NCBI GenBank assembly: GCA_964387885.1
Contig: CAYLYZ010000001.1
Span: 124,001 to 188,000, forward strand
Length of the DNA: 64,000 nucleotides
Reading direction: 5' to 3'
From: JABGPL01 sp964387885
GTDB lineage: Bacteria > Electryoneota > AABM5-125-24 > Hatepunaeales > Hatepunaeaceae
Shown here: positions 18,847 through 27,464 of the stretch, piece by piece
Layout: each line of letters begins with the position of its first letter
Numbering within the stretch: the stretch's first letter is position 1
The notes under the pieces: generated by a model
What the model saw: the letters and a program-made list of their open reading frames with translations, nothing else
What the model was told of the DNA's origin: nothing
Databases searched by the model: none
Program-made: the position numbers and the translations under genes

Positions 18847-19992
18847 TCATATTCGCCCGATTACATTCTCTGCGATGATGAGATGCATTACTTCGTTAGT
18901 ACCTTCATAAATGGTGGTTATTTTTGAATCCCGCATAAATCTTTCTACAGGATATTCTTTTATATAACCATACCCACCATGAATTTGAATTGCCTCAAGC
19001 GCTGTTCTGACCGCTACTTCAGAACAGTAAAGTTTCGCCATTGCAGCTTCTTTAATGAAATTCTCGTGCCGATCCTTTTTCGCGGCTGCAGAATATAATA
19101 ATAACCGAGCAGCTTCGATTTCTGTAGCCATTCTGGCAATTTTAAATTGAATTGCCTGGAATTTCGCAATAGGTTTATTGAATTGCTCACGTTCCTTACT
19201 ATATTTAACGGCTTCATCTAAAGAACCTTGAGCGATCCCGAGTGCCTGAGCGGCAACACCGATTCTCCCACTATTCAACGCTGTAAGTGCAATTTTAAAA
19301 CCCATGCCCTCTTCACCGATGCGATTAGCAACGGGCACCCGGCAGTTTTCAAATGAAACCGAGACGGTATCCGAAGCTCGAATCCCAAGTTTCGATTCTT
19401 TTTTACCTACATCAAATCCAGGTATTCCCTTTGGGACAATAAATGCTGAAGTTCCCTTAGAGCCTCTGGCTGCATCAGTCACAACAAACACCAACATTAA
19501 ATCACAGTTTTTGCCTGATGTTATGAAGTTCTTTGAGCCGTTCAGAATGTAATCATCCCCATCTCGAACAGCAGTTGTTTTCATGTCTCCGGCATCAGAA
19601 CCAGATCCTGGTTCAGTTAACGAAAAAGCGCCTAATTTCTCTCCCGAAGCAAGAGGTTTAAGAAATTTTTCTTTCTGCTCGTCAGAAGCAAACTTCTCGA
19701 GTGGATAACAAACGAGCGAATTTGTAACGGAGATCACGATAGATGTTGAAGCATCAACTCTTGCCAGTTCCTCAACGGCAATGGCATAGCTTATCATATC
19801 AAGACCTGCTCCGCCATTCTCTTCCGGAACGGTAACTCCGTAGAAACCCAATTCTGCAAGTTTCTTTAATTGTTCTGCCGGAAATTCTTCCGTTTCATCC
19901 CGTTCTGCCGCACCCGGTGCAAGCTCTGATTCTGCAAATTCCCGTATGGTCTGACGCACCATTTCTTGTGTTTCAGTATGTACAAAGTCCAT
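18847..19992 (-). CDS. Acyl-CoA dehydrogenase (short-chain type)
   Basis: The 381-residue FAD enzyme oxidises an acyl-CoA at C2-C3 and passes electrons to ETF. It shows the signatures AFSLTEPGSGSDAG (FAD/substrate loop), NFITSGKN, the QIHGGYGYIKEYPVERFMRD block and IYEGTNEVMHL. The Glu in YEGT is at the position of the catalytic base of short- and medium-chain enzymes. The length is that of butyryl-CoA dehydrogenase. It is the last gene of the operon, 54 nt after 3-hydroxyacyl-CoA dehydrogenase and thiolase genes, a set that would take butyryl-CoA-like intermediates to acetyl-CoA. The direction (oxidation or butyrate formation) is not settled by sequence, and no etfAB is in the window. Confidence 0.93.
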   Translation of the reverse strand: MDFVHTETQEMVRQTIREFAESELAPGAAERDETEEFPAEQLKKLAELGFYGVTVPEENGGAGLDMISYAIAVEELARVDASTSIVISVTNSLVCYPLEKFASDEQKEKFLKPLASGEKLGAFSLTEPGSGSDAGDMKTTAVRDGDDYILNGSKNFITSGKNCDLMLVFVVTDAARGSKGTSAFIVPKGIPGFDVGKKESKLGIRASDTVSVSFENCRVPVANRIGEEGMGFKIALTALNSGRIGVAAQALGIAQGSLDEAVKYSKEREQFNKPIAKFQAIQFKIARMATEIEAARLLLYSAAAKKDRHENFIKEAAMAKLYCSEVAVRTALEAIQIHGGYGYIKEYPVERFMRDSKITTIYEGTNEVMHLIIAENVIGRI

Positions 19993-20046
19993 TATTTAGT
20001 TCCAATTGCTTTGAAATGCCAATTTATACCAATCCCCGGGTGGCGA

Positions 20047-20898
20047 TTATTTATAGTTGTAAAAGCCTTCACCTGATTTTCGACCGAGTTGTCCGGCTGC
20101 TACTTTGTTGCGAAGCAACGGGCATGGACGGTACTTACTATCACCAATGTCATGATGTAGAACTTCCAGGATCGCAAGGCAAACATCCAGACCAATCAGG
20201 TCAGCAAGGAACAAGGGTCCCATTGGGTGAGCCATACCGAGTTTCATAACTGTATCAATGGCTTCAGCGTCTGCAACTCCCTCCATCAGACAGAATACGG
20301 CTTCATTGATCATAGGCATTAATATCCTGTTGGCTACAAATCCCGGATAATCATTCACTGTAACAGGCGTTTTGCCAAGTTTCTTCGCCAGATCTACAAC
20401 AATTTCAGTGGTCTCATCGGATGTTTCCAATCCTTTGACTATTTCAACCAGTTTCATCATCGGGACGGGATTCATAAAATGCATACCAATTACCGATCCC
20501 GGACGTTTTGTCTGAGCTGCAATTGTTGCAATTGAGATTGAAGATGTGTTGCTGGCAATAATAACACCCTCTTTACAACAAGAATCAAGAGTTTGGAAAA
20601 TAGTCTTTTTCAGATCCAGATCTTCAATAACTGCTTCAACTACAAAATCCGCTCCAGATGCATCGGTTAGTGTGGTTGAAGTATTTATTCTTGCTAACAT
20701 TGCGTCTTTGTCAGCTTCTGTCATTTTTTCTTTCTTGACCATGCGGTCGCAATTTTTCGTTATTGTCTTTACCGCTTTGTCAAGATATTCTTCTTTGATA
20801 TCGATCAACGTGACATCAAGACCTTTTAATGCACAAACATGGGCAATTCCGTTCCCCATTGTCCCTGCACCAATAACTGCTACTTTGCTAATATCCAT
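20047..20898 (-). CDS. 3-hydroxybutyryl-CoA dehydrogenase
   Basis: The 283-residue NAD(P)-dependent enzyme interconverts 3-hydroxyacyl-CoA and 3-oxoacyl-CoA. The Rossmann motif is VIGAGTMGNGIAHVCA at the N-terminus. The catalytic region includes ASNTSSISIATIA, GMHFMNPVPMMKLVEIV with the active-site His, and DYPGFVANRILMPMINEA. The C-terminal helical domain has PMGPLFLADLIGLD. Length equals that of single-function Hbd/PaaH proteins, with no hydratase fusion. It lies 17 nt downstream of the thiolase gene, and the two catalyse consecutive steps. Confidence 0.95.
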   Translation of the reverse strand: MDISKVAVIGAGTMGNGIAHVCALKGLDVTLIDIKEEYLDKAVKTITKNCDRMVKKEKMTEADKDAMLARINTSTTLTDASGADFVVEAVIEDLDLKKTIFQTLDSCCKEGVIIASNTSSISIATIAAQTKRPGSVIGMHFMNPVPMMKLVEIVKGLETSDETTEIVVDLAKKLGKTPVTVNDYPGFVANRILMPMINEAVFCLMEGVADAEAIDTVMKLGMAHPMGPLFLADLIGLDVCLAILEVLHHDIGDSKYRPCPLLRNKVAAGQLGRKSGEGFYNYK

Positions 20899-20915
20899 TA
20901 GATATATCCTCCTCC

Positions 20916-22115
20916 TTAATCTAAATTCTCAACTACAAGAGCGACAGCCTCACCGCCACCGAGGCAGATACTTGCTACACCCCATTTCTCCTTCCTGTCC
21001 TGCATGGCATGTACGAGAGTTGTCAAAATACGAGCGCCTGATGCTCCAATTGGATGACCTAAGGCAACTGCACCGCCATTTACATTTACTTTCACCGGAT
21101 CGAGTCCGAGAAGCTGAATGTTAACTAATGCGACAACAGCAAAAGCTTCATTTATTTCGAATAGTCCAACTTCATCGAGAGTTAATGCCGATCCATCAGC
21201 TTTTTTTGTTTTTGCCACAGCATTTTTGATTGCTTCGGCAGGTGCTGTTGTAAACCAGACAGGATCCTGTGCGAATCGACCCTGACCGTGAAGTCTGGCT
21301 ATGGGTTTCAAGCCGCGTTTTTCAGCTGTATCTGCTGACATTAAAACAACAGCAGAGGCACCGTCATTGATCTTTGAAGCATTAGCTGCCGTAACTGTTC
21401 CATCCTTCTTGAATGCTGATCTTAACACCGGAATCTTGTCAAAGCGAGCTTTTCCAGGTTCTTCATCCTGAGAGAAGACTATCGGATCTTTTTTCCTTTG
21501 AGGTATCTCGACTGGGACTATCTCAGCTTTGAACTTCCCATCGGCAACTGCTGCTTGAGCACGTTGGTAACTCTCAATGGAAAAATCATCCTGAGCCTTT
21601 CGATCGATTTTGTATTCGTCCGCACAAGCCTCGCCGCACAAACCCATGTGCATATTATTATAAGGATCCCACAGACCATCAAATATCATCCCGTCTACGA
21701 CCTTGCCATCTCCCATACGGAATCCGTTACGCGCCTTAAATAAGTAGTAAGGTGCACTTGACATGGATTCCATACCACCGGCGACGACGATATCGGATTC
21801 ACCCAACATTATCTGCTGGGCACCCAGCATGACCGATTTAAGTCCGGATCCACAAACCTTGTGAATTGTCATGCAGGGAACTGAATTTGAAAGACCTGCG
21901 CCAATCGCGGCCTGCCTTGCCGGCGCTTGTCCTGCTCCACCTTGCAATACCATCCCCATCAGGACTTCATCAACTTCATCCGGCTTGACATTTGCCTTTT
22001 CAACTGCACCCTTAATTGCTGCAGCTCCAAGTTTCACTGCCGGGATCGACGCCAGAGCACCACCAAATGACCCTATCGGCGTCCGAACTGCTGATACAAT
22101 AACTACGTCTTGCAT
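20916..22115 (-). CDS. Acetyl-CoA C-acetyltransferase (thiolase)
   Basis: The 399-residue biosynthetic/degradative thiolase cleaves or forms acetoacetyl-CoA. Its nucleophile is the Cys in IHKVCGSGLKSVM, and the general bases are the His in GGAVALGHPIGASG and the Cys in SICLGGGEAV. The N-terminus VIVSAVRTPIGSFGG is characteristic. This is a bacterial AtoB/PhaA-like thiolase, clearly different from the archaeal-type thiolase at 30486-31646 in the same cluster. It is followed at 17 nt by hydroxybutyryl-CoA dehydrogenase. A probable ribosome site (GAGGAGG) precedes the ATG. Confidence 0.96.
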   Translation of the reverse strand: MQDVVIVSAVRTPIGSFGGALASIPAVKLGAAAIKGAVEKANVKPDEVDEVLMGMVLQGGAGQAPARQAAIGAGLSNSVPCMTIHKVCGSGLKSVMLGAQQIMLGESDIVVAGGMESMSSAPYYLFKARNGFRMGDGKVVDGMIFDGLWDPYNNMHMGLCGEACADEYKIDRKAQDDFSIESYQRAQAAVADGKFKAEIVPVEIPQRKKDPIVFSQDEEPGKARFDKIPVLRSAFKKDGTVTAANASKINDGASAVVLMSADTAEKRGLKPIARLHGQGRFAQDPVWFTTAPAEAIKNAVAKTKKADGSALTLDEVGLFEINEAFAVVALVNIQLLGLDPVKVNVNGGAVALGHPIGASGARILTTLVHAMQDRKEKWGVASICLGGGEAVALVVENLD

Positions 22116-22193
22116 CTTTCCTCCTCTATACCTTTTGAACTAAGAAAAATCCTCTTCAACCACAATTTACAATCAAAATCAATACTCCACTCA

Positions 22194-22976
22194 TCAATCA
22201 TCAGAAACATTTTGATCTTTCACAAGAATTCCAACAACATCTTTTATTCCGTGACAAAAAACACACTGCCACTTATTTGTTATCACCCTTTTCAGCCATT
22301 TCGCACGATGATCCAGGATGAGCTCTCTATCCATGTCAAAGTTAGTTGTAATCCTGAGGTTAGCATGCTCTCTGGTGGAAAATAAATCTCCCGGGAAGAA
22401 CAATGTTTTACCTCCATCCTCTGCCAGCACAACCTGATGTCCGGGACAATGACCTGGTGCATGAAACACTTTCAATCCCGGTAATATCTCCGCTTCCCCG
22501 TCTACGGTTTCAAGCTGTCCGTTATCTAATATAGGCAAGAAATCGGAGCTTATATAATCTGTCTCGCTACCTTTTTCCGGATTCAGTGCGAACTCAAGCT
22601 CTGATTTCTGAACTATATATCTTGCATTCGGGAATACGGGGTTTAATTCACCAGAATTATTAAACATCGTGTTTCCTCCGCAATGATCATAATGCAGGTG
22701 TGTCAGAACCACAATATTTATATCACGCTCTGATATACCATGTTCCCGAACGTGGCTTATCAAGCAACGGGGTTGTTCAAAATCCAGTAAACTTATCTCA
22801 TGCGGTTGCCATTTTGAACCCAAACCGGTATCTATTAGCACCTTCTTCCCATTAATCTCCAATAGAACCTGATTAAGCCCTATCAGCAGTCGCTCAATTG
22901 GAGATTGAAAGGCTCCGATCTGAAAATCCGCAGCCGGGACTTTAATCCATCCATCCCTGATTATATGATACTTCAA
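22194..22976 (-). CDS. MBL-fold metallo-hydrolase
   Basis: The 260-residue metallo-beta-lactamase-fold protein has the complete di-metal site: HLHYDHCGG (HxHxDH), the His of FHAPGHCPGHQV, the Asp of FFPGDLF, and a C-terminal CVFCHGI His. The closest family pattern is the lactonase-like group (AHL lactonase, pyridoxolactonase), but the substrate cannot be read from sequence. It is 3 nt downstream of an acyl-CoA dehydrogenase gene, so a thioester or lactone side reaction in acyl-CoA catabolism is possible. There is no signal peptide, so it is cytoplasmic. Confidence 0.88.
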   Translation of the reverse strand: MKYHIIRDGWIKVPAADFQIGAFQSPIERLLIGLNQVLLEINGKKVLIDTGLGSKWQPHEISLLDFEQPRCLISHVREHGISERDINIVVLTHLHYDHCGGNTMFNNSGELNPVFPNARYIVQKSELEFALNPEKGSETDYISSDFLPILDNGQLETVDGEAEILPGLKVFHAPGHCPGHQVVLAEDGGKTLFFPGDLFSTREHANLRITTNFDMDRELILDHRAKWLKRVITNKWQCVFCHGIKDVVGILVKDQNVSDD

Positions 22977-22979
22977 TCC

Positions 22980-24116
22980 TTACTTGTTCAACAATTGCCT
23001 TGCGATCACAAGCCTCTGGATTTCAGAGGTACCCTCACCAATCTCCGTTAACTTCGCATCACGCCACATTCTTTCAACGGGATAGTCTCGAGTATACCCA
23101 TATCCACCGTGGATTTGGACTGCCAATTCAGCTACTTTTGTTGCTGTCTCAGACGCGAACAATTTACCCATTGACGCTTCTTTTATGTAGGGTTTACCAG
23201 CATCTTTTAGCCGAGCAGAATTGTATACTAAATGCCTTGAAGCTTCAATCCAGGTCGCCATGTTTGCCAGCTTACATTGAGTTTCCTGGAAAGCGGAAAG
23301 CGGACGGCGGAATTGTTCACGCTCCTGTGAATATTTTATCGCTTCGTCTAAAGCACCTTGTGCAATCCCTAAAGCCATAGCTCCGATAGAAATACGGCCT
23401 CCATCGAGAATATCAAGGAAGTACTTGAATCCGTCACCCTCGTTTCCCATAATGTTCTTTGCCGGTATTCTACAATCCTCATATATCAATCCGGCAGTAT
23501 CAGATCCGCGTATTCCGAGTTTATCCTCTTTCTTGTCAAGTGAAAAACCAGCCCTGTCCTTCTCAACGATAAAAGCACTTATCCCTTTTGTACCCTTAGA
23601 CTTATCGGTAACGGCAGTAACCGAGTATACATCTGATACCGTTGCATTTGTGATGAATCGTTTTGTTCCGTTCAGCACCCATTCATCTCCATCCCGAACT
23701 GCGGTAGTCTCCGTCCCACCTGCATCTGAACCGGCGTTTGGTTCAGTTAGTCCAAAAGCACCAAGAATTTCACCGGAACATAATCTGGGAAGCCATTCCA
23801 TTTTTTGATCTTCATTTCCAAAGCTGAATATTGGATTGACACCCAGTGAGATATGAGCTGCGAGTGTAATCCCGTGTGATGCACAAACACGGGAGATTTC
23901 TTCAACTGCTATAGCATAACACACATAATCCATCCCGGCACCACCATATTTCTCAGGAAATACAATTCCCATCAAGCCCAATTCACCCATTTGTTTAACA
24001 GTGTCCCAGGGGAATTGACACGTTTCATCAATTTCAGCAGCTACTGGTTTTACTTCATTCTGCGCAAAATCATGAACCATTTCACGCAACATCTGTTGTT
24101 CGTCTGTCAAGAACAT
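22980..24116 (-). CDS. Acyl-CoA dehydrogenase (branched-chain pathway candidate)
   Basis: This 378-residue FAD enzyme of the acyl-CoA dehydrogenase family contains AFGLTEPNAGSDAGG, FITNATVSDVYSVTAV and the C-terminal QIHGGYGYTRDYPVERMWRDAKL. Position in the methylcrotonyl-CoA carboxylase operon suggests isovaleryl-CoA as substrate, and the region SHGITLAAHISLG resembles isovaleryl enzymes. However, the catalytic Glu is at the ordinary position (IGEGTSEIQR), and the helix where isovaleryl-CoA dehydrogenase carries its Glu reads DGGRISIGA. The exact substrate is therefore open (isovaleryl-, 2-methylbutyryl- or another short acyl-CoA). It sits between Fe-S reductase and MBL genes with 3-52 nt gaps. 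Confidence 0.9.
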   Translation of the reverse strand: MFLTDEQQMLREMVHDFAQNEVKPVAAEIDETCQFPWDTVKQMGELGLMGIVFPEKYGGAGMDYVCYAIAVEEISRVCASHGITLAAHISLGVNPIFSFGNEDQKMEWLPRLCSGEILGAFGLTEPNAGSDAGGTETTAVRDGDEWVLNGTKRFITNATVSDVYSVTAVTDKSKGTKGISAFIVEKDRAGFSLDKKEDKLGIRGSDTAGLIYEDCRIPAKNIMGNEGDGFKYFLDILDGGRISIGAMALGIAQGALDEAIKYSQEREQFRRPLSAFQETQCKLANMATWIEASRHLVYNSARLKDAGKPYIKEASMGKLFASETATKVAELAVQIHGGYGYTRDYPVERMWRDAKLTEIGEGTSEIQRLVIARQLLNK

Positions 24117-24168
24117 TTATTGCCTCATTAGTTGAATTATTGTTTTTGAACTAAGAACAGGATTGTAA

Positions 24169-25416
24169 TCAGCATAATGCCTCAACAATAATTTCGGAGA
24201 CATGCTGAATTCTAATATTTTCAGATGGAGTCAATTTCTTTGCGGAATTCAACCAGATTAAACAACCCGGAGAACCTACCAAGACACGTTCGGCATTAGT
24301 TTCAATGGAATTCGAGAGTTTGCGTTCTGCAATTTTCATCGCTGTTTCGCGATGGAAGATAGAGTAGCTCCCTCCAAATCCACAGCAGTGATCACTTTCC
24401 ATCATTTCAATAATTTTTAATCCGTCTATCCTGCCTATAATCTTCCTCCATCCAGATCCACCGGTAAGGTGAGTCGAATGACAGGAATCATGTAATGTAA
24501 TCCTGGATATTATTTTCTTGAAAGTCGGTCTTATACTCGTTATTGACTCAGCTAGTACTTCTCCTAATTGAGCGGTTTTTAAAGCCACCTCCTGCACCTT
24601 TGTTAAGGTTAATTCATCACTTCTGAATATCTCGAAATAGTCTTTTATAAATGCACCTGAACACGTTGCATCGGGAGAGGTAATCCTGTCAACATCAAGG
24701 CTTAAGAATGTGTCCAGGTTTCTACTCGCAAGTTTTCTTGCAGTTTTCCAATCCTGATTATTGATCGCAGGGGCACCACAACAAACCTGATTTTTCGGAA
24801 TTATTACTCGCCAACCAAAAGCAGTTAGCAGTTTTATTGAAGCTCTTACAACATTAGGTGCGAACAGATTCCCACTACAGCCGATAAGAATTGCAACTGA
24901 ACCGATTTGTTTACCAGTCGGTATGTATTCTTCCTCAAGTGAATCAAGTAGAGGAGCTCCCTTAAACGGGAGGATAATCCTGTCATTGAGATTCACACCA
25001 TCGGGATTATCGGGGTCAAATCCAAATATCCCAGCAATTCTTACTAAATTCTTGAAAAGAGCAGGTTTGCCGATTGACCATCTCAACCCTAATCTCTTTT
25101 TTCTGGTTAAGCTGGATTTTTCAGCCAGATCAAATCGTGCCGATGTCCAGAGTCTTTCTGTCTTTACACCAGCGGGACAAACGGTTTGACATGCATAACA
25201 TGTCAGGCAATCATCAAAAATATCTGCGAGAGTTGTTGTTGGTAATAAGTTTTCTTCAAGCAATCCCCGCAGAAGTATAATCTTCCCACGGGCGGTTTTC
25301 CCTTCGTGTCCATCTACCTGAAAAGTGGGGCAAATTGATTGACAGATGCCACATTTAACACATTTATCTAACTCCTCACACCGAGAAGTTATCTCACGAA
25401 GCGGGAGCTTCTTCAT
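24169..25416 (-). CDS. GlcF/HdrD-like iron-sulfur oxidoreductase
   Basis: The 415-residue protein has two [4Fe-4S] ferredoxin motifs at the N-terminus (CVKCGICQSICP and CLTCYACQTVCP), then two CCG domains (IGCSGNLFAPN...CCGAPAINN and DSCHSTHLTGG...CCGFGGSYS). This is the architecture of glycolate oxidase subunit GlcF and the lactate-utilisation Fe-S subunits. No FAD-binding GlcD gene is adjacent. In acyl-CoA operons similar proteins are thought to pass electrons from ETF or a dehydrogenase toward quinones, which fits this position. The gene overlaps the biotin-carrier gene by 23 nt, so expression is coupled. Confidence 0.85.
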   Translation of the reverse strand: MKKLPLREITSRCEELDKCVKCGICQSICPTFQVDGHEGKTARGKIILLRGLLEENLLPTTTLADIFDDCLTCYACQTVCPAGVKTERLWTSARFDLAEKSSLTRKKRLGLRWSIGKPALFKNLVRIAGIFGFDPDNPDGVNLNDRIILPFKGAPLLDSLEEEYIPTGKQIGSVAILIGCSGNLFAPNVVRASIKLLTAFGWRVIIPKNQVCCGAPAINNQDWKTARKLASRNLDTFLSLDVDRITSPDATCSGAFIKDYFEIFRSDELTLTKVQEVALKTAQLGEVLAESITSIRPTFKKIISRITLHDSCHSTHLTGGSGWRKIIGRIDGLKIIEMMESDHCCGFGGSYSIFHRETAMKIAERKLSNSIETNAERVLVGSPGCLIWLNSAKKLTPSENIRIQHVSEIIVEALC

Positions 25417-25930
25417 CCTTTTCAGGTTCAGCGAATTCTATTAACACTTCCCCGGAATTAACCTGTTGTCCTTCACTCACATTAATCTTTGAAACGACTG
25501 CATCAGCAGAAGCTTTAACTTCGTTTTCCATTTTCATCGCTTCAACAATAACAATAGGTTGTCCCAGGGAAACCGATTGGCCTTCTTCAACATGTATTTT
25601 TATTACAGAACCGGGCATGGGAGCAATAATATTTTCAATCATCCCATGACCACCACCGATAATGTCATCTTCTTGATTCGTAACATCTTCGAAAGTAAAG
25701 TGTCGACCAAGAAAATGCAGAAATATTTGTTCTTTATCCCTCGCAACATACCCTTTCAGGTTCTTTCCATTGTGGTTTATTGTAAAACACTGGCTCGCTC
25801 GGGACTGAACCTGCAGTTCAAAGGTCGAATCGCCGTGAATTATACTAAGCTGGTCTCCGGATCTGACTGCTTCAAATTCCTGAATATTGGAATCGACTTT
25901 GTATCTATTTTTCAAGGTGAGCTCCTCCAC
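25394..25930 (-). CDS. Biotin-carrier (BT-BCCP) part of methylcrotonyl-CoA carboxylase alpha, split from 25905-27422
   Basis: The 178-residue frame is a BT-like beta-rich domain (about 1-100) followed by a biotinyl domain with the biotinylated lysine in VEAMKMENEV and the hinge IIAPMPGSVIKIHVEEGQ. It begins at a GTG (25928-25930) 26 nt inside the biotin carboxylase gene, without a strong ribosome site. Removing one base from the five-A run at 25908-25912 would join the two frames into about 674 residues, the usual size of an alpha subunit (MccA/PccA). Either the gene is naturally split and translationally coupled, or this is a frameshift or assembly error. The biotin domain itself appears intact. 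Confidence 0.85.
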   Translation of the reverse strand: MEELTLKNRYKVDSNIQEFEAVRSGDQLSIIHGDSTFELQVQSRASQCFTINHNGKNLKGYVARDKEQIFLHFLGRHFTFEDVTNQEDDIIGGGHGMIENIIAPMPGSVIKIHVEEGQSVSLGQPIVIVEAMKMENEVKASADAVVSKINVSEGQQVNSGEVLIEFAEPEKDEEAPAS

Positions 25931-27422
25931 AGATTTCCCAATGCCCCAGCGTCGACCAGGGTTCCGGAATTCCAGCCTTTCCGTTAGTCTGAATTTCTTT
26001 GACTGGCTTCAGCAATGAACTCATTCCAAGGGCGAGTGAAAGATCAGTTCCTGCAAGAGGTTCGGGTTGCCATTCAGGCATTTCTTCGGGCAGGAACTCA
26101 ATATGGGTTTCACCGGTGAGGAATTTCTTCTGGGTCAATACAGCCTTCAGAAAATCAACATTAGTTGTTAAACCTAGAATAACAGTTTCATCCAGAGCCA
26201 TACTTGTTCTTTGAATTGCAGCATCTCTGTCGGACCCAAACACAACTAACTTTGCAACAATTGGATCATAAAAGACAGTAACTTCATCTCCAGATTCGAG
26301 ACCACTGTCAAACCTCACACCCGGACCTTGCGGTGGAACCAGTAAATGCGCAGTACCAGCAGCCGGCAGGAATCCACCTGCTGCATCTTCAGCATAGACT
26401 CGAACCTCAATAGCATGGCCATGTTGTTCCAAATCTTCCTGTTTCCAGGAGAGCTTATGTCCTGAAGCAACACGGATCTGCTCAACAACAAGATCAACAC
26501 CCAGAACAGCTTCTGTTATTGGGTGCTCAACTTGAATTCTAGTATTCACTTCGAGAAAATAGTAATTTTTATCTTCGTCAAGCAGGAATTCTACAGTTCC
26601 GGCATTTGTGTATTCAGCTGCTTTTGCAACTTTTACAGCGGTTTCACCCATACGCTTTCTGAGGTCATCATCAAGGGCAGTTGATGGAGTCTCCTCGATT
26701 ATCTTCTGATGCCGTCGTTGAATTGAACACTCACGTTCAAACAGGTGAATATGGTTACCGAAATGATCACTGAAAATCTGGAATTCAATATGACGAGGTT
26801 TCTCGAGAAATTTTTCAAGGAAAACCGTTGGATTTCCGAATGCGGATTTGGCTTCTCGGCGTGCTGCATCAATTGAAGATTGGAAATCAACCGCTTCACG
26901 AACAACTCTCATCCCTTTTCCACCACCACCGGCTGCAGCCTTGATAAGCACGGGATATCCTATGCGCTCAGCTTCGACAGCGAGTTCCGAATCACTCAGA
27001 CCAGGGGTATCAACCCCGGGGATTACAGGTACTCCCGCCTGCTCCATTGTCTGCCTCGATGCAACCTTATCACCAAGGAGAGTGATAGCCTCAGGTGATG
27101 GCCCTATGTAGACCAGGTCTGCCTCTGCGACTTTACGGGCAAATTCAGCATTCTCTGCAAGAAATCCATAACCCGGATGTATCGCACAGCAACCGGATTT
27201 CTTTGCTACATCTATGATGTTTTCCTGCTTGAGATAACTTTCGTTTGGTGCTGCAGGTCCTATGCAGTAGGCTTCATCAGCCTCACGGACGTGCATAGCA
27301 TTCTTATCCGCTTCAGAATAAACAGCTACGGTTGGAATGCCCATCTCATGGCAGGCATGATTGATCCGAATTGCAATTTCGCCACGATTGGCGATTAATA
27401 TCTTGTTAAAGTAATTTCCCAA
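25905..27422 (-). CDS. Biotin carboxylase part of methylcrotonyl-CoA carboxylase alpha subunit
   Basis: The 505-residue frame contains the full biotin carboxylase: NKILIANRGEIAIRI at the N-terminus, the ATP-grasp glycine loop KAAAGGGGKGMRVV, RECSIQRRHQKIIEE, EFLLDEDKNYYFLEVNTRIQVEHPITE, and the C-terminal lid. Stand-alone AccC is about 450 residues; the extra tail ending in PWSTLGHWEI is the start of the BT domain seen in MccA/PccA alpha subunits. The stop TAG at 25905-25907 follows an A5 run. It reads as the front half of an interrupted alpha subunit, with the rest at 25394-25930. Cluster partners point to 3-methylcrotonyl-CoA as the substrate of the complex. Confidence 0.92.
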   Translation of the reverse strand: MGNYFNKILIANRGEIAIRINHACHEMGIPTVAVYSEADKNAMHVREADEAYCIGPAAPNESYLKQENIIDVAKKSGCCAIHPGYGFLAENAEFARKVAEADLVYIGPSPEAITLLGDKVASRQTMEQAGVPVIPGVDTPGLSDSELAVEAERIGYPVLIKAAAGGGGKGMRVVREAVDFQSSIDAARREAKSAFGNPTVFLEKFLEKPRHIEFQIFSDHFGNHIHLFERECSIQRRHQKIIEETPSTALDDDLRKRMGETAVKVAKAAEYTNAGTVEFLLDEDKNYYFLEVNTRIQVEHPITEAVLGVDLVVEQIRVASGHKLSWKQEDLEQHGHAIEVRVYAEDAAGGFLPAAGTAHLLVPPQGPGVRFDSGLESGDEVTVFYDPIVAKLVVFGSDRDAAIQRTSMALDETVILGLTTNVDFLKAVLTQKKFLTGETHIEFLPEEMPEWQPEPLAGTDLSLALGMSSLLKPVKEIQTNGKAGIPEPWSTLGHWEICGGAHLEK

Positions 27423-27464
27423 ATGAATGTACGTATGTTTACTTATAATTTGAGGTTAAGAGTA

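Noticed and set aside
20546..21124. A 192-codon open frame on the plus strand
   Set aside because: It lies opposite hydroxybutyryl-CoA dehydrogenase and thiolase, which have complete motifs; the plus-strand protein has none.
22980..24116. Firm isovaleryl-CoA dehydrogenase name
   Set aside because: Operon context suggests it, but the catalytic Glu position does not match, so only the family is given.
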